Part shown: piece after piece, positions 22,967 to 32,834 of the stretch
Numbering within the stretch: the first letter of the stretch is position 1
Layout: every line of letters starts with the position of its first letter
Assembly (NCBI GenBank): GCA_024760905.1
Contig: CM045739.1
Location: 182,501-246,500, forward strand
Reading direction: 5' to 3'
DNA from: Plotosus lineatus
Lineage: Eukaryota; Chordata; Actinopteri; Siluriformes; Plotosidae
Length of the DNA stretch: 64,000 nt
The notes under the pieces: generated by a model
The model's database searches: none
Seen by the model: the letters and a program-made list of their open reading frames with translations, nothing else
What the model was told of the DNA's origin: nothing
Position numbers and translations under genes: made by a program

Positions 22967-23126
22967 AAGTCCGGAAGTTGTTGTTACTATATATCACACT
23001 GATAACGCTAGTGCTGTTCTGGAAAAGTCCGGAAGTTGTTTTTACTATGTATCACTCAAATAAAACTAGTGCTGTTCTGGAGAAGTCCGGAAGTTGTTGA
23101 TACTATGTATCACCCTGATAAAGCTA
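22967..23126. repeat. 58-bp tandem repeat, about 2.7 units
   Basis: Units start at 22967, 23025 and 23083, each with aagtccggaagttgtt and then ctatgtatcac-like text. Units differ at several positions. Confidence 0.88.
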
Positions 23127-23249
23127 AAGCTACTGCTAAAGCACTAAAGCTAAGCTAAAGTGCTAGCAGCGCTGTGAACACCTTTCACAATAAGGTAATG
23201 AGCCATTTCCGTCAGGTTTTGAAAAGAAGGTAGAACCAAGTCACGTTAA

Positions 23250-23771
23250 TAATGTTCTTCAAGAAAAGAAAGGAAGATCCTGAAGAAGAGTCATCCATGC
23301 AAAGCGGTAGCAAGAGGAAAAAATACCTTTCATCATCATCATGTTTCCCCCTGTGGCGTCGTGGACAACCTTGGGGCGCTTTTGCTGGAATCGGGTACCC
23401 AGCAGTCGCAGGAAATCGGTCATCTATGAAGACTCAATTTCATTACCTTTTAAAGCACTGTTATAAAATCGCTTAAATTTACTAGGAAAAAGAGGTTACT
23501 TCACTTCCTAGTCACCAGTGACTCCGTTGGCTCACTCTGCCACAAGGCCAAGCTACCCAGGGTGCACATGTCCTAATGACGGAGGTGGAGTCTGGCTTGA
23601 GTGTTATAGGCGTTTAGATTTAGCAGGGCTTACAATACGACTGCCTTTTAAGTCTAGCGGATAAATTCAAAAGTTGCGCTTCAACACTCCATGCACCTTT
23701 GGCTGATTTACATGAAGCTGTTATGGAAAGGAATCCTCCTCTTCTATCCCTCTCCAACATTTACGTATGCC
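23250..23771 (+). other. No gene seen
   Basis: Body of the Tigger-like element. Short frames at 23252-23476 and 23699-23770 have no recognisable motif. Confidence 0.5.
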
Positions 23772-23785
23772 AAGTGCTCACCACC

Positions 23786-25853
23786 TTCAATGGACATGTT
23801 GGTGCAGGCAACAGAGGGGACGAGGAAGTGATGGGCAGGTTTGGTATCCAGGACAGGAACGCAGAAGGACAGATGTTGATAGATTTTGCAAAAATGATGG
23901 AAATGGCTGTGGTGAATACTTTCTTCGAGAAGAAACAGGAGCATAGGGTGACTTATAAAAGTGGAGGTAGGAGCACACAGGTAGACTACATCTTGTGTAG
24001 GTGATGTAATTTGAAGGAAGTCAGTGACTGCAAAGTCATCGTGGGTGAGAGTGTTGCCAAACAGCATAGGATGGTGGTGTGCAGGATGACGCTGATGGTG
24101 AGGAAGGTGAAGAAGGCAAAGGCAGAGCAGAAGACAAAGTGGTGGAAGTTGAAAAAGGAAGTGTCGCGTTGTCTTCAAAGAGGAGTTGAAACAGGCTTTG
24201 GGTGGCCAGGAAGTGCTTCCAAATGACTGGACAACCACAGCAAATGTGATCAGGGACACAGGTAGGAGAGTACTTGGTGTGTCCTCTGGAAGGAAAGTAG
24301 ATAAGGAGACTTGGTGGTGGAATGAGGAAGTGCAGGAGTGTGTACAAAGGAAGAGGTTAGCTAAGAAAAAGTGGGACATAGAGAGGACCGAAGAGAGTAA
24401 ACAGGAGTACAGGGAGACACAGCGTAAGGCAAAAGTGGCAGTGGCTAAGGCCAAACAGAGGGCGTATGATGACTTGTATGATAGGTTGGACAGTAAAGAG
24501 AGAGAAAATGATCTATACAGGTTGGCACAGCAGAGAAATAGAGATGGGAAGGACGTGCAGCAAGTTAGAATGATAAAGGACAGAGAGGGAAATGTACTGA
24601 CTGATGACAGAAGTGTGCTGGGAAGATGGAAAGAGTACTTGAAGAGCTGATGAATGAGGAAAATGAGAGAAAAAAAGAGTAGAAGAGGTGACCATTGAGG
24701 AGCAGGATGGAGCAAAGATCAGTAAGGGTGAAGTGAGAAGGGCACTGAAGAGGATGAAGAATGGAAAGGCAGTTGGTCCTGATGAAATACCTGTGGAGGT
24801 ATGGAAGTGTCTAGGAGAGGTAGCAGTAGATTTTCTGACAAGAACATTCAACAAGGTCCTAGAGAGTGAGCAGATGCCAGAGGAGTGGAGGAGAAGTGTG
24901 CTGGTGCCCATTTTTAAGAACAAGGGAGACGTGCAGCGTTGCGGCAACTACAGGGGGATAAAGTTGATGAGCCATACGATGAAGTTATGGGAAAGAATAG
25001 TGGAAGCTAGACTAAGGGCAGAGGTCAGCATTTGTGAACAGCAGTTTGGTTTTATGCCAAGAAAGAGCACCACAGATGCAATGTTTGCTTTGAGGATGTT
25101 AATCGGGAAGTACAGAGAAGGTCAGAGGGAGCTACATTGTGCCTTTGTGGATCTGGATGGAATGAAGGTTAGCCTCAGAAAATCAGAATACGTGTGTGAA
25201 TGAGAAGGACCCAGGAGGAACGGTGATGTTACAGGGAGCAGAGATAACGAAGGTGGAGGATTTTAAGTACTTAGGCTCAACATTCCAGAGCAATGGAGAG
25301 TGTGGAAAAGAGGTGAAGAAGCATGTGCAGGCAGGCTGGAATGGTTGGAGAAAAGTGTCCGGTGTGATGTGCGATAGGAGAGTGTCAGCAAGAATGAAGG
25401 GAAAAGTGTACAAGACGGTGGTGAGGCCAGCGATGTCGTATGGCTTAGAAACAGTGGCACTAAGGAAAAGGCAGGAGGCAGAGCTGGAGGTAGCGGAGAT
25501 GAAAATGTTGAGGTTCTCTCTGGGAGTAACGAGGATGGATAGGATCAGAAATGAGTATATCAGAGGGACAGCCCATGTAAGACGTTTTGGAGACAAAGTC
25601 AGAGAGGCTAGATTGAGATGGTTTGGACATGTACAGAGGAGAGATAGTGAATATATTGGCAGTAGGATGCTGAGGTTGGAACTACGAGGCAGAAGGCCTC
25701 GAGGAAGACCAAAGAAGAGATTTATGGATGTGGTGAAGGAAGACATGAAGGTCGTTGGAGTCAGAAAAGAAGATGCAGAGGACAGGGTGAGATGGAGGCG
25801 GCTGATTTGCTGTGGCGACCCCTGAAGGGAGCAGCCGAAAGTAAAAGAAGAAG
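23786..25853 (+). pseudogene. RTE LINE copy with internal deletion
   Basis: Flanked by a 14-bp duplication, aagtgctcaccacc, at 23772-23785 and 25854-25867. Starts in the endonuclease (FNGHVGAGNRGDEE, then GGRSTQVDYILCR). The linker frame 24186-24650 and RT frame 24688-25203 follow, with NGKAVGPDEIPVEVWKCLGE and the start of FVDL. RT then jumps to GMKVSLRKSEY: about 350 nt including the FADD box are deleted (compare 37600-37945). A two-nt loss in acgtgtgtgaatg at about 25195 shifts frame, and 25196-25825 continues to the C-terminal GRRPRGRPKKRFMDVVKED. Tail (AAG)n at 25845. Confidence 0.88.
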
Positions 25854-25916
25854 AAGTGCTCACCACCACAAAGGTTAAAATTCTTATCTTTATTGTTCTT
25901 ATGTTTTAACTGCACT

Positions 25917-26279
25917 GTTATGGTCTCTTTTGTGAGAGACTCTGGTTTTGGTGGCTCTAACACGCTATCTTTCTGCAGGTTTTAGGGGGCGTGGCTGCCA
26001 CACACGGGTGGAGTGCTAAACACACACACATCTCATTCCACTTAGCAATCACAGGGCTTCTATAAACAGAAAACAGATGAGCTTTATTATTCAGATGGAA
26101 GGCACTCGAGCACGGGGACACCATAGTCCATGTTATAGAAGTCCTGCGATTGCTAAATGGAATCAATTGTGTGAGTTTAGCACTCCACCCATGTGTGGCA
26201 GCCACGCCCCCTACAACACACAGAGAGAGAGAGAGTTAGAGCCACCAAAACCAGAGTATCTCACAACACAGACCATAAC
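25917..26279. mobile_element. 363-bp palindromic MITE
   Basis: Arms of about 150 nt pair almost end to end: gttatggtctc at 25917 with gaccataac at 26271-26279, and ggggcgtggctgccacac at about 25987 with its complement near 26200. The centre is at about 26080-26110. No ORF. A shortened copy of the arm end follows at about 26305-26328. Confidence 0.75.
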
Positions 26280-26560
26280 ACACTAAAATAAAAACCACAG
26301 AAAGTTAGAGTCTCTCAGACCATAACATAGTGTACTGTATTCAATATTTTTTTCACTTAATTTGTGGACCTATGGTATGAGTTAGGGTACCGTTAACTTC
26401 TGTTCAAAAGACTAAGGAATGGATGAAGACCATTTAGATTATTTGTAATACTTTACTTGTATTTACATAATTTGTAATTACTTAGAACAAATCGGAATCC
26501 AAACAGCCGTCTGGAACGGATTAGATTTGAGTATCGAGGCGCCACTGTGTGTGTATACTA

Positions 26561-26565
<5 letters not shown>

Positions 26566-26602
<37 letters not shown>
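26566..26602. repeat. (TA)n tract
   Basis: TA tract adjoining the Tc1 left end. Confidence 0.95.
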
Positions 26603-26605
<3 letters not shown>

Positions 26606-26606
<1 letters not shown>

Positions 26607-28147
26607 ACACACTAGTCCTTCTCAAAAAATTAGCCTATTGTGATAAAGTTCATTATTTTCTGTAATGTACTGATAAAAATTTATATAATCATATATTTTA
26701 GATTCTTTGCACACCAACTGAAATATTTCAGGTCTTTTATTTTTTGAAGACTGATGATTTTGGCATGGAGCTCATGAAAACCCAAAATTCCTATCTCAAA
26801 AAATTAGCATCTCATGAAAAGGTACTCTAAATGAGCTATTGACCTAATCATCTGAATCAACCAATTAACTCTAAACACCTGCAAAAGATTCCTGAGGCTT
26901 TTAAAAACTCCCAGCCTGGTTCATTACTCAAAACCGCAGTCATGGGTAAGACTGCCGACCTGACTGCTGTCCAGAAGGCCATCATTGACACCCTCAAGCA
27001 AGAGGGTAAGACAAAGAAAGAAATCTCTGAGCGAATAGGCTGTTCCCAGAGTGCTGTATCAAGACACCTCAGTGGGACGTCTGTGGGAAGGAAAAAGTGT
27101 GGCAGAAAACGCTGCACAATCAGAAGAGGTGACCGGACCCTGAGGAAGATTGTGGAGAAGGGCCGATTCCAGTCCTTGGGGGACCTGTGGAAGCAGTGGA
27201 CTGGGCTACAGATGCCGCATTCCCCAGGTCAAGCCACTTTTGAACCAGAAACAGCGGCAGAAGCGCCTGACCTGGGCTACAGAGAAGCAGCACTGGACTG
27301 TTGCTCAGTGGTCCAAAGTACTTTTTTCGGATGAAAGCAAATTTTGCATGTCATTCGGAAATCAAGATGCCAGAGTCTGGAGGAAGACTGGGGAGATGGA
27401 AATGCCAAAATGCCTGAAGTCCAGTGTCAAGTACCCACAGTCAGTGATGGTCTGGGGTGCCATTTCAGCTGCTGGTGTTGGTCCACTGTGTTTTATCAAG
27501 GGCAGGGTCAATGTAGCTAGCTATCAGGAGATTTTGGAGCACTTCATGCTCCCATCTGCTGAAAGGCTTTATGGAGATGAAGATTTCACTTTTCAGCACA
27601 ACCTGGCACCTGCTCACAGTGCCAAAACCACTGATAAATGGTTTACTGACCATGGTATTACTGTGCTCAATTGGCCTGTCAACTCTCCTGACCTAAACCC
27701 CAGAGAGAATCTGTGGGATATTGTGAAGAGAAAGTTGAGAGACACCAGACCCAACACTGTGGTTGAGCTTAATGCTGCTATCGAAGCATCCTGGGCCTCC
27801 ATAACCCCTCAGCAGTGCCACAGGCTGATTGCCTCCATGCCATGCCACACTGAAGCAGTCATTTCTGCAAAAGGATTCCCGACCAAGTATTGAGTGCATA
27901 ACTGAACAGAATTATTTGAAGGTTTTTTTTATTGGTCGGATGAAATATACTAATTTTTTGAGATAGGGATTGTTAGGTTTTCTTTACTTTTTTGCCAAAA
28001 TTATCAATATTAAAACAATAAAAGGTTTGAACTATTTCAGTTGTGTCTAATGAATCTAAAATATATGAAAGTCTAATTTTTATCAGTACATTACAGAAAA
28101 TAGTGACCTTTATCACAATATGCTAATTTTTTGAGAAGGATTAGTAT
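26606..28147 (+). mobile_element. Tc1-like transposon, complete ends
   Basis: Terminal inverted repeats of about 70 bp: actagtccttctcaaaaaat at 26611, complementary to the right end at about 28075-28146. TA sits at both borders. Length about 1.54 kb is normal for Tc1. A TA-rich leader and a 3' polyadenylation-like aataaa near 28017 flank the transposase. Confidence 0.9.
26942..27893 (+). pseudogene. Tc1-like transposase, frameshifted and catalytically dead
   Basis: Starts MGKTADLTAVQKAIIDTLKQ at 26942 with the paired-like HTH (CSQSAVSRHLSG). At about 27195-27215 the text jumps from GDLWKQWT straight to GYRCRIPQ in the next frame. Related Tc1 proteins have about 17 more residues there, so a deletion of roughly 50 nt caused the frameshift. 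The second frame, 27150-27893, holds the DDE domain: LFSDESKF (first Asp intact), FQHNLAPAH (family reads FQQD; second Asp is now Asn), and SPDLNPRENLW (Glu kept). It ends FPTKY, the family C-terminus. Both the frameshift and the Asn inactivate it. Confidence 0.9.
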
Positions 28148-28150
28148 ATA

Positions 28151-28171
28151 GTGCCCCTCCCTCATGGCTGC

Positions 28172-28175
<4 letters not shown>
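28151..28175 (-). repeat. 25-nt RTE 5' tip remnant
   Basis: agtgcccctccctcatggct and the bases after it are the complement of the RTE 5' end at about 36562-36586. Only this tip is present. Confidence 0.5.
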
Positions 28176-28245
<70 letters not shown>

Positions 28246-28246
28246 C
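28176..28246. repeat. (TA)n(GT)n(TA)n tract
   Basis: Compound dinucleotide tract. Confidence 0.95.
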
Positions 28247-28247
28247 A

Positions 28248-28867
28248 CTAGTCCTTCTTAAAAATTAGCATAATGTAATAAAGTTCATTATTTTCTGTAA
28301 TGTACTGATAAAAATTAAACGTTCATATTTTCAATTTCATTTCAAATTTCAATCTCAGGTCTTTTATTGTTTTAATACTGATGATTTTGGCATACAGCTC
28401 ATGAAAACCCAAAATTCCTGTTTCAAAAAACTAGCATATCATGAAAAGGTATTCTAAACGAGTTATTAACCTAATCATCTCAATCAACAAATTAACTCTA
28501 AACACCTACAAGAGATTCCTGAGGCTTTTAAAAACTCCTACCCTGGTTCATTATTCAAAACCGCAATCATGGGTAAGACTGCCGACCTGACTGCTGTCCA
28601 GAAGGCCATCATTGACACCCTCAAGCAAGAGGGTAAGACGTGGAAAAAAATCTCTGAGCGAATAAGCTGTTCCCAGAGTGCTGTATCAAGGCACCTCAGT
28701 GGGACGTCTATGGGAAGGAAAAAGTGTGGCATTAAACACTGCACATCCAGAAGAGGTGACCGGACCCTGAGGAAGATTGTGGCGAAGGGCCGATTCCAGA
28801 CCTTGGGGGACCTGTGAAAGCAGTGAACTGGGCTAGAGGTGCCATATTCCCCAGGTCAAGCCACATT
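28248..28867 (+). pseudogene. Second copy of the same Tc1, truncated
   Basis: Starts with the same terminal repeat (actagtccttcttaaaaatt). The transposase N-terminus at 28569 begins MGKTADLTAVQKAII. It shows the same internal deletion junction as the copy at 26942 (gtgaaagcagtgaactgggct), plus a stop at about 28815. It ends abruptly at 28867 where a pogo-type repeat begins, so the catalytic domain and right end are gone. Confidence 0.88.
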
Positions 28868-29090
28868 ACTACATTTTACTACATTATTACTGTATTAATG
28901 AGTAAGATTGTTTATAGAATGTGTTTGAGAAGCATATTTTAGCGCATGTGATATCATACATAGGGTTTTACTTCCGCGTTAATAATTCACGCATGTAATA
29001 TGATACATATGGTTTTACTTCCATTGGAATTTCTTGATCCGTGGGAAGGGCTGGAACTGAACCTCCGCAAAAAATGGGGGCCTACTGTAT
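28868..29090 (-). repeat. pogo/Tigger-type dispersed repeat, copy 2
   Basis: Reverse of 18383-18620; the terminus is at about 29088 (tgggggcctactg). No coding. Confidence 0.6.
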
Positions 29091-29128
29091 AGTGTTGAAT
29101 ATGTATTTATTGATATCATATACATATA

Positions 29129-29672
29129 TCTTCTTCTTTTCCTTTCGGCTGCTCCCTTCAGGGTTCGCCACAGCAAATCATCCGCCTCCATCTCACCCTG
29201 TCCTCTGCATCTTCTTTTCTGACTCCAACAACCTTCATGTCTTCCTTCACCACATCCATAAATCTCTTCTTTGGTCTTCCTCTTGGCCTTCTGCCTGGTA
29301 GTTCCAACCTCAGCATCCTACTGCCAATATACTCACTATCCCTCCTCTGTACATGTCCAAACCATCTCAATCTAGCCTCTCTGACTTTGTCTCCAAAACA
29401 TTTTACATGGGCTGTCCCTCTGATAAACTCATTTCTGATCCTATCCATCCTCGTTACTCCCAGAGAGAACCTCAACATTTTCATCTCCGCTACCTCCAGC
29501 TCTGCCTCCTGCCTTTTCCTCAACGCCAGTCTTTCTAAGCCATACAACATCGCTGGCCTCACCACCATCTTGTACACTTTTCCTTTCATTCTTGCTGACA
29601 CTCTCCTATCACACATCACACCGGACACTTTTCTCCAACCATTCCAGCCTGCCTGCACACGCTTCCTGCACA
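29129..29672 (-). pseudogene. RTE LINE 3' end fragment
   Basis: The open frame 29673-29158 covers the RT C-terminal domain: VQAGWNGWRKVSG, MKGKVYKMVVRPAMLYGLE, LRFSLGVTRMDRIRNEF and GRRPRGRPKKRFMDVVKED, without a stop. Tail seen as cttcttctt at 29130. 5'-truncated at about 29670. Confidence 0.88.
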
Positions 29673-29694
29673 CGCTGATATTATATACATATAT

Positions 29695-29800
29695 ACATGT
29701 ATGTATATGTCAGTCAAGGTGGTCCATCCTACTTTATGGAAATCGGCAGTCGCGGGGGTCTTAGTCCCCATTAACTGCAGACAGTGAGGGATCCCTGCAT
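29695..29800 (+). repeat. pogo/Tigger-type end fragment
   Basis: Counterpart of 5870-5985: tatgtcagtcaaggtggtcc, then cggaaatcggcagtcgcggg. Confidence 0.45.
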
Positions 29801-30084
29801 AAGTGTACCACAAATCGCAGAAGTGAGGTAGGCAGTTTGGTTACACAGCGCTAAAAAGATAAGACGTTCGTTCTATGGAGACGTTATATAAATTTAGTAA
29901 GGGAACACAGAGAGATTGCTGTACAATGAAAAGGAATTTTATTCTGGTGCATAATCTATAGTTATTTCGTCACTGCCTCTGAAACCACAAGTCATCGAAA
30001 TTGGCTGGACTATCCTCAACCTCCTTATATTCAACAGAGTCTTTAGGGGATGTGTTAGTGAACACTCCTCCTGAGGACATCCTC
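29801..30084. other. No gene seen
   Basis: Low-complexity-free sequence with no recognisable motif; it precedes a Rex3-like copy. Confidence 0.5.
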
Positions 30085-31846
30085 ATTCTCCTGTGAGATT
30101 TAATATCCCTCTGGGTAATAGTGTGACCTGGGAAAGTGTAATTGGTAAGTACAATCTTCTCAATTTGAACCTGAATGGTGATTCGTTGTTGGACTTCTGT
30201 GCACATCCCAGTTTGTCCTTCAAAAACTCCATACTGAACATAAGGGTATCCATAAGTGCATTTGTCACCAGGACAAACTCGGTCGCAGTTTGATGATTGA
30301 CTTTGTAGCTGTGTCACTGGACTTGCAGCTGCTTGTTCTGGATACTCAGGGAAGAAAGGAGCTGAGCAGTCAACCGATCAACGCCTGGTGGTGAGCTGGC
30401 TCTGATTGCAAAGGAAGCCACTCCCCAGATCTGGCAGGCTCAAGAGTGTAGTTAGGATCTCTTGGGAACATTTGGCAAAGTCTCTTGTCAGAAGATCCTT
30501 TGACTCCCACCTCTAGCAGAGCTACAACTAAATCCCAAAGGAGGCAGGGGGGTCTGGAATCTAAATAGGCTATGTTTTGAGCTGTGGCCAGAAGGTTATC
30601 ACTGCCTGTTGTGACAGTGACCCCTTTGAACCTGATGGTGGACACGTACGGCAAGAGAAGCTGTCCTGCTGACAAAGGAGGCCTATCGAGACTTATTGGT
30701 TTGTGGAACTCATCAGGCTGCAGTCGGGTTCTGACAGGCCAAATTTGCTGCAGCCTGGGCTGTCAAAGATGCAAAATCTCGAGTGTGGGAGGTGTTCGGT
30801 AAGGGCCTGAAAAGCGACTATCAGTTGGCCTCAAAAGGGTTCTGGGCCATCATCTGATGCCTCAGGAGGGGGAAGCAGTTGTCCACAAATACTGTTTACA
30901 GTGTCAGTGGAGAGCTGCTCACCTTGATTGGTGATGTTGTTGGAAGGAGGAATGATTACGTTGAGGACTTCCTTAATCACACCAACACACCTTACGTGGA
31001 GAAGGAACACCCTGGGGGTTTTGTGTGGGGGTCCACCTAATACTGGGACCTAGAGCACCAAGATAGACTAAAAGCACTGCAGTGGTCAGGCTCCAGGGGT
31101 GGATGAGAGCCACCCTGAATATCCAGAGCCCTGAGCCCAGAGCCCTGCCATACTTCTAGATTGGCAAACCAGATTGGTAGTTCCTCATTTTAAAAAGAGG
31201 GACCAGAGTCCAAATATGTTCCAATTATGGTGGAATCACACTCCTCTGATTACCCAGAAAAGTCTATGTAGGAGTACTGGAAAGGAAGGTTTGCCTATTG
31301 ATTGGATCTTGCATTCAGAAAGAAAAATATGGATTTTATCCTGGCCGTGGTTCTCTCGATCAGCCGTATACACTGTGCAGGTTCCTGGAGGGGGGCAGGG
31401 GAGTTTACCCAACCTGTCCACGTGTGCTTTGAGGATTTAGAGAAGGTTTTCAACCATGTTCCTCAGGCTATTTTATGAGATGGGCTCCGGGATTATGGTG
31501 TACCAGAGCCGTTGCCACGGGCCGTTAAGTCTCTGTACCATCGGAGCCAGAGCTTGGTCCGCATTATTAACAATAGGTTGAGATATGGATTTCTAGTGAG
31601 GATTGGACTCCACCAATGCTGCCCTTTGTTACCCATTCTGTTCACATCTTTTATGGATATAATTTCTAGACACAGCCACAGTTGTAAGGAGTTCTGGTTC
31701 GGTGGCCATATGATCTCATCTCTTTCTTTTGCAGATGATGTTGTCCTTTTGGATTCATCAATGCAAGATCTCAAGGCCTCATTGGAGTAATGTGCAGCTG
31801 GGTGCAAACTGGCCGGGGTAAGAATCAGTACCTCCAAATCCAGATT
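30085..31846 (+). pseudogene. Rex3-like LINE, old and degenerate
   Basis: Begins near the endonuclease middle (gtgacctgggaaagtgtaat; LLDFCAHPSLS), with later pieces RGVFTKGLKSDYQLASK-type text near 30810. The RT box is SLSFADDVVLLDSSMQDL near 31725. Many stops, and it lacks the 3' tail; the sequence leaves the family at about 31846. It is more diverged than the copies at 11115 and 19048, so probably older. Confidence 0.78.
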
Positions 31847-32165
31847 AGATTCAGATTAAATAGATGTCTGAGATAGAGCAAATTTTTAACTCTGTTTGTC
31901 TCTGTTCATATGTCGGTTTTGTTTGTTTTTCATTCTGTGAATTCATTCCTTTTCAGGGAGGTCAATTCAATCCAGTGCAAGGTTTTGTGCAAGAATGAAA
32001 GATGGAAAGGACTCCACTTGACAAAGGTGTCCGCCAGTCATGCAGTTGTTGTGTACTGGGAATCCATTTTGTTCAGAACTTATATATCCAAAAACTGGTC
32101 TTTTGGTTTAAGACATGAAGAAGCGGCTCTGAATCAGCCCTCAAACTGTGCTGGTGGAAAAGTGT
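31847..32165. other. Kinase intron, no element recognised
   Basis: Apparently unique sequence downstream of the kinase donor at 32220. No motif seen. Confidence 0.5.
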
Positions 32166-32195
32166 TCTCTCTCTCTCTCTCTCGCTCTCTCTCTC
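32166..32195. repeat. (CT)n tract with one G, downstream arm
   Basis: On the transcript strand this is (GA)n with one C, starting 25 nt after the donor of the 63-nt exon. The single off-pattern base at 32184 matches the one at 32300. Confidence 0.95.
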
Positions 32196-32220
32196 AAACA
32201 CACCCACAGAGTGCACTTAC

Positions 32221-32283
32221 TCTGACATTTTCAGGATGAAGACCCCCAGAGTGTTTGTCCATGTACCGACACAAATCTGTGTG
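32221..32283 (-). CDS. cdk14: CDK14-like kinase exon, 63 nt
   Basis: Encodes 21 residues beginning HTDLCRYMDKHSGG and ending HPENVR, the segment after the hinge (start of helix D) of PFTAIRE kinases. It is phase 0 at both ends, so skipping it would remove 21 residues without a frameshift. Borders are ctctgcag|CAC and AGA|gtaagt, both strong. It was too short for ordinary ORF calling and was found by searching for the missing peptide between the neighbouring exons. It follows EYV of the exon at 41446-41540 and precedes LFLFQ of the exon at 1150-1273. The acceptor pyrimidine tract is the (CU)n arm of a perfect 25-nt inverted repeat. Confidence 0.88.
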
Positions 32284-32287
32284 CTGC

Positions 32288-32310
32288 AGAGAGAGAGAGC
32301 GAGAGAGAGA

Positions 32311-32349
<39 letters not shown>
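32288..32349. repeat. (GA)n tract with interruptions, upstream arm
   Basis: On the transcript strand it is (CU)n ending four nt from the exon. Interruptions are a C at 32300 and GGG at 32313. Confidence 0.95.
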
Positions 32350-32353
<4 letters not shown>

Positions 32354-32834
32354 GGTAAAATTATAAAGAATCATATACATTCAGTGTTTTGGCTCTTTTC
32401 AGACAAGAAGTGAAGAGGGCGTTGAATAAGTTGATGTATTGGAAGCAGGTAAATGGGTGAGTGAAATGACCTGAGAGACTTTGAGAAGGACTGGATTGTG
32501 TGGGGGGTTATACGCCAGTCCCAAACCCAGATAAAAGTAGAGGTTGTGTCAGGAAGGGCATCCAACATAAAACATATTCCAAATCAAACATGCTAATCAT
32601 TATTCTGACTTCCAAACTGGATCGGTCGAGGTCTGGGTTAACAACAACTGCCATCAGTGCTGTTAACCAACAGTGTGCTGGTGAAAACTGGACTCCTCTT
32701 GGTCAAAGAAGGAGAGGCAGGAGGCGTGTCCATAGGCAGAGAGAGAGAGAAGAGGAAATAAATGAGTCTACAACTGAGAGTAGTAGGGACTTTCAATGTT
32801 GGAACTGTGACAGGAAAAGCTAGAGCTGGCTGAC

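Larger units (their letters stand above)
22809..26545. mobile_element. Tigger-like element carrying later insertions
   Basis: Left end near 22809 (gttcgaacaaatcagaatcc) and right end near 26545 (reverse of cagtggcgcctcgatactc, with gaacaaatcggaatccaaac) are inverted counterparts. Inside are a 58-bp tandem repeat, an RTE copy (23786-25853) and a palindromic MITE (25917-26279). At 23251 a short frame reads MFFKKRKEDPEEESSMQSGSKRKK; I cannot assign it. No transposase catalytic domain was found, so it is a deletion derivative or unrelated filler. Confidence 0.5.

Noticed and set aside
24036..24715. Long minus-strand frames opposite RTE copies (also 25183-25869, 37969-38532, 2730-3347)
   Set aside because: Antisense shadows of the RTE RT, recurring at the same place in each copy.
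27465..27899. Minus-strand frames opposite the Tc1 transposase
   Set aside because: Antisense shadows; the plus strand carries the transposase motifs.
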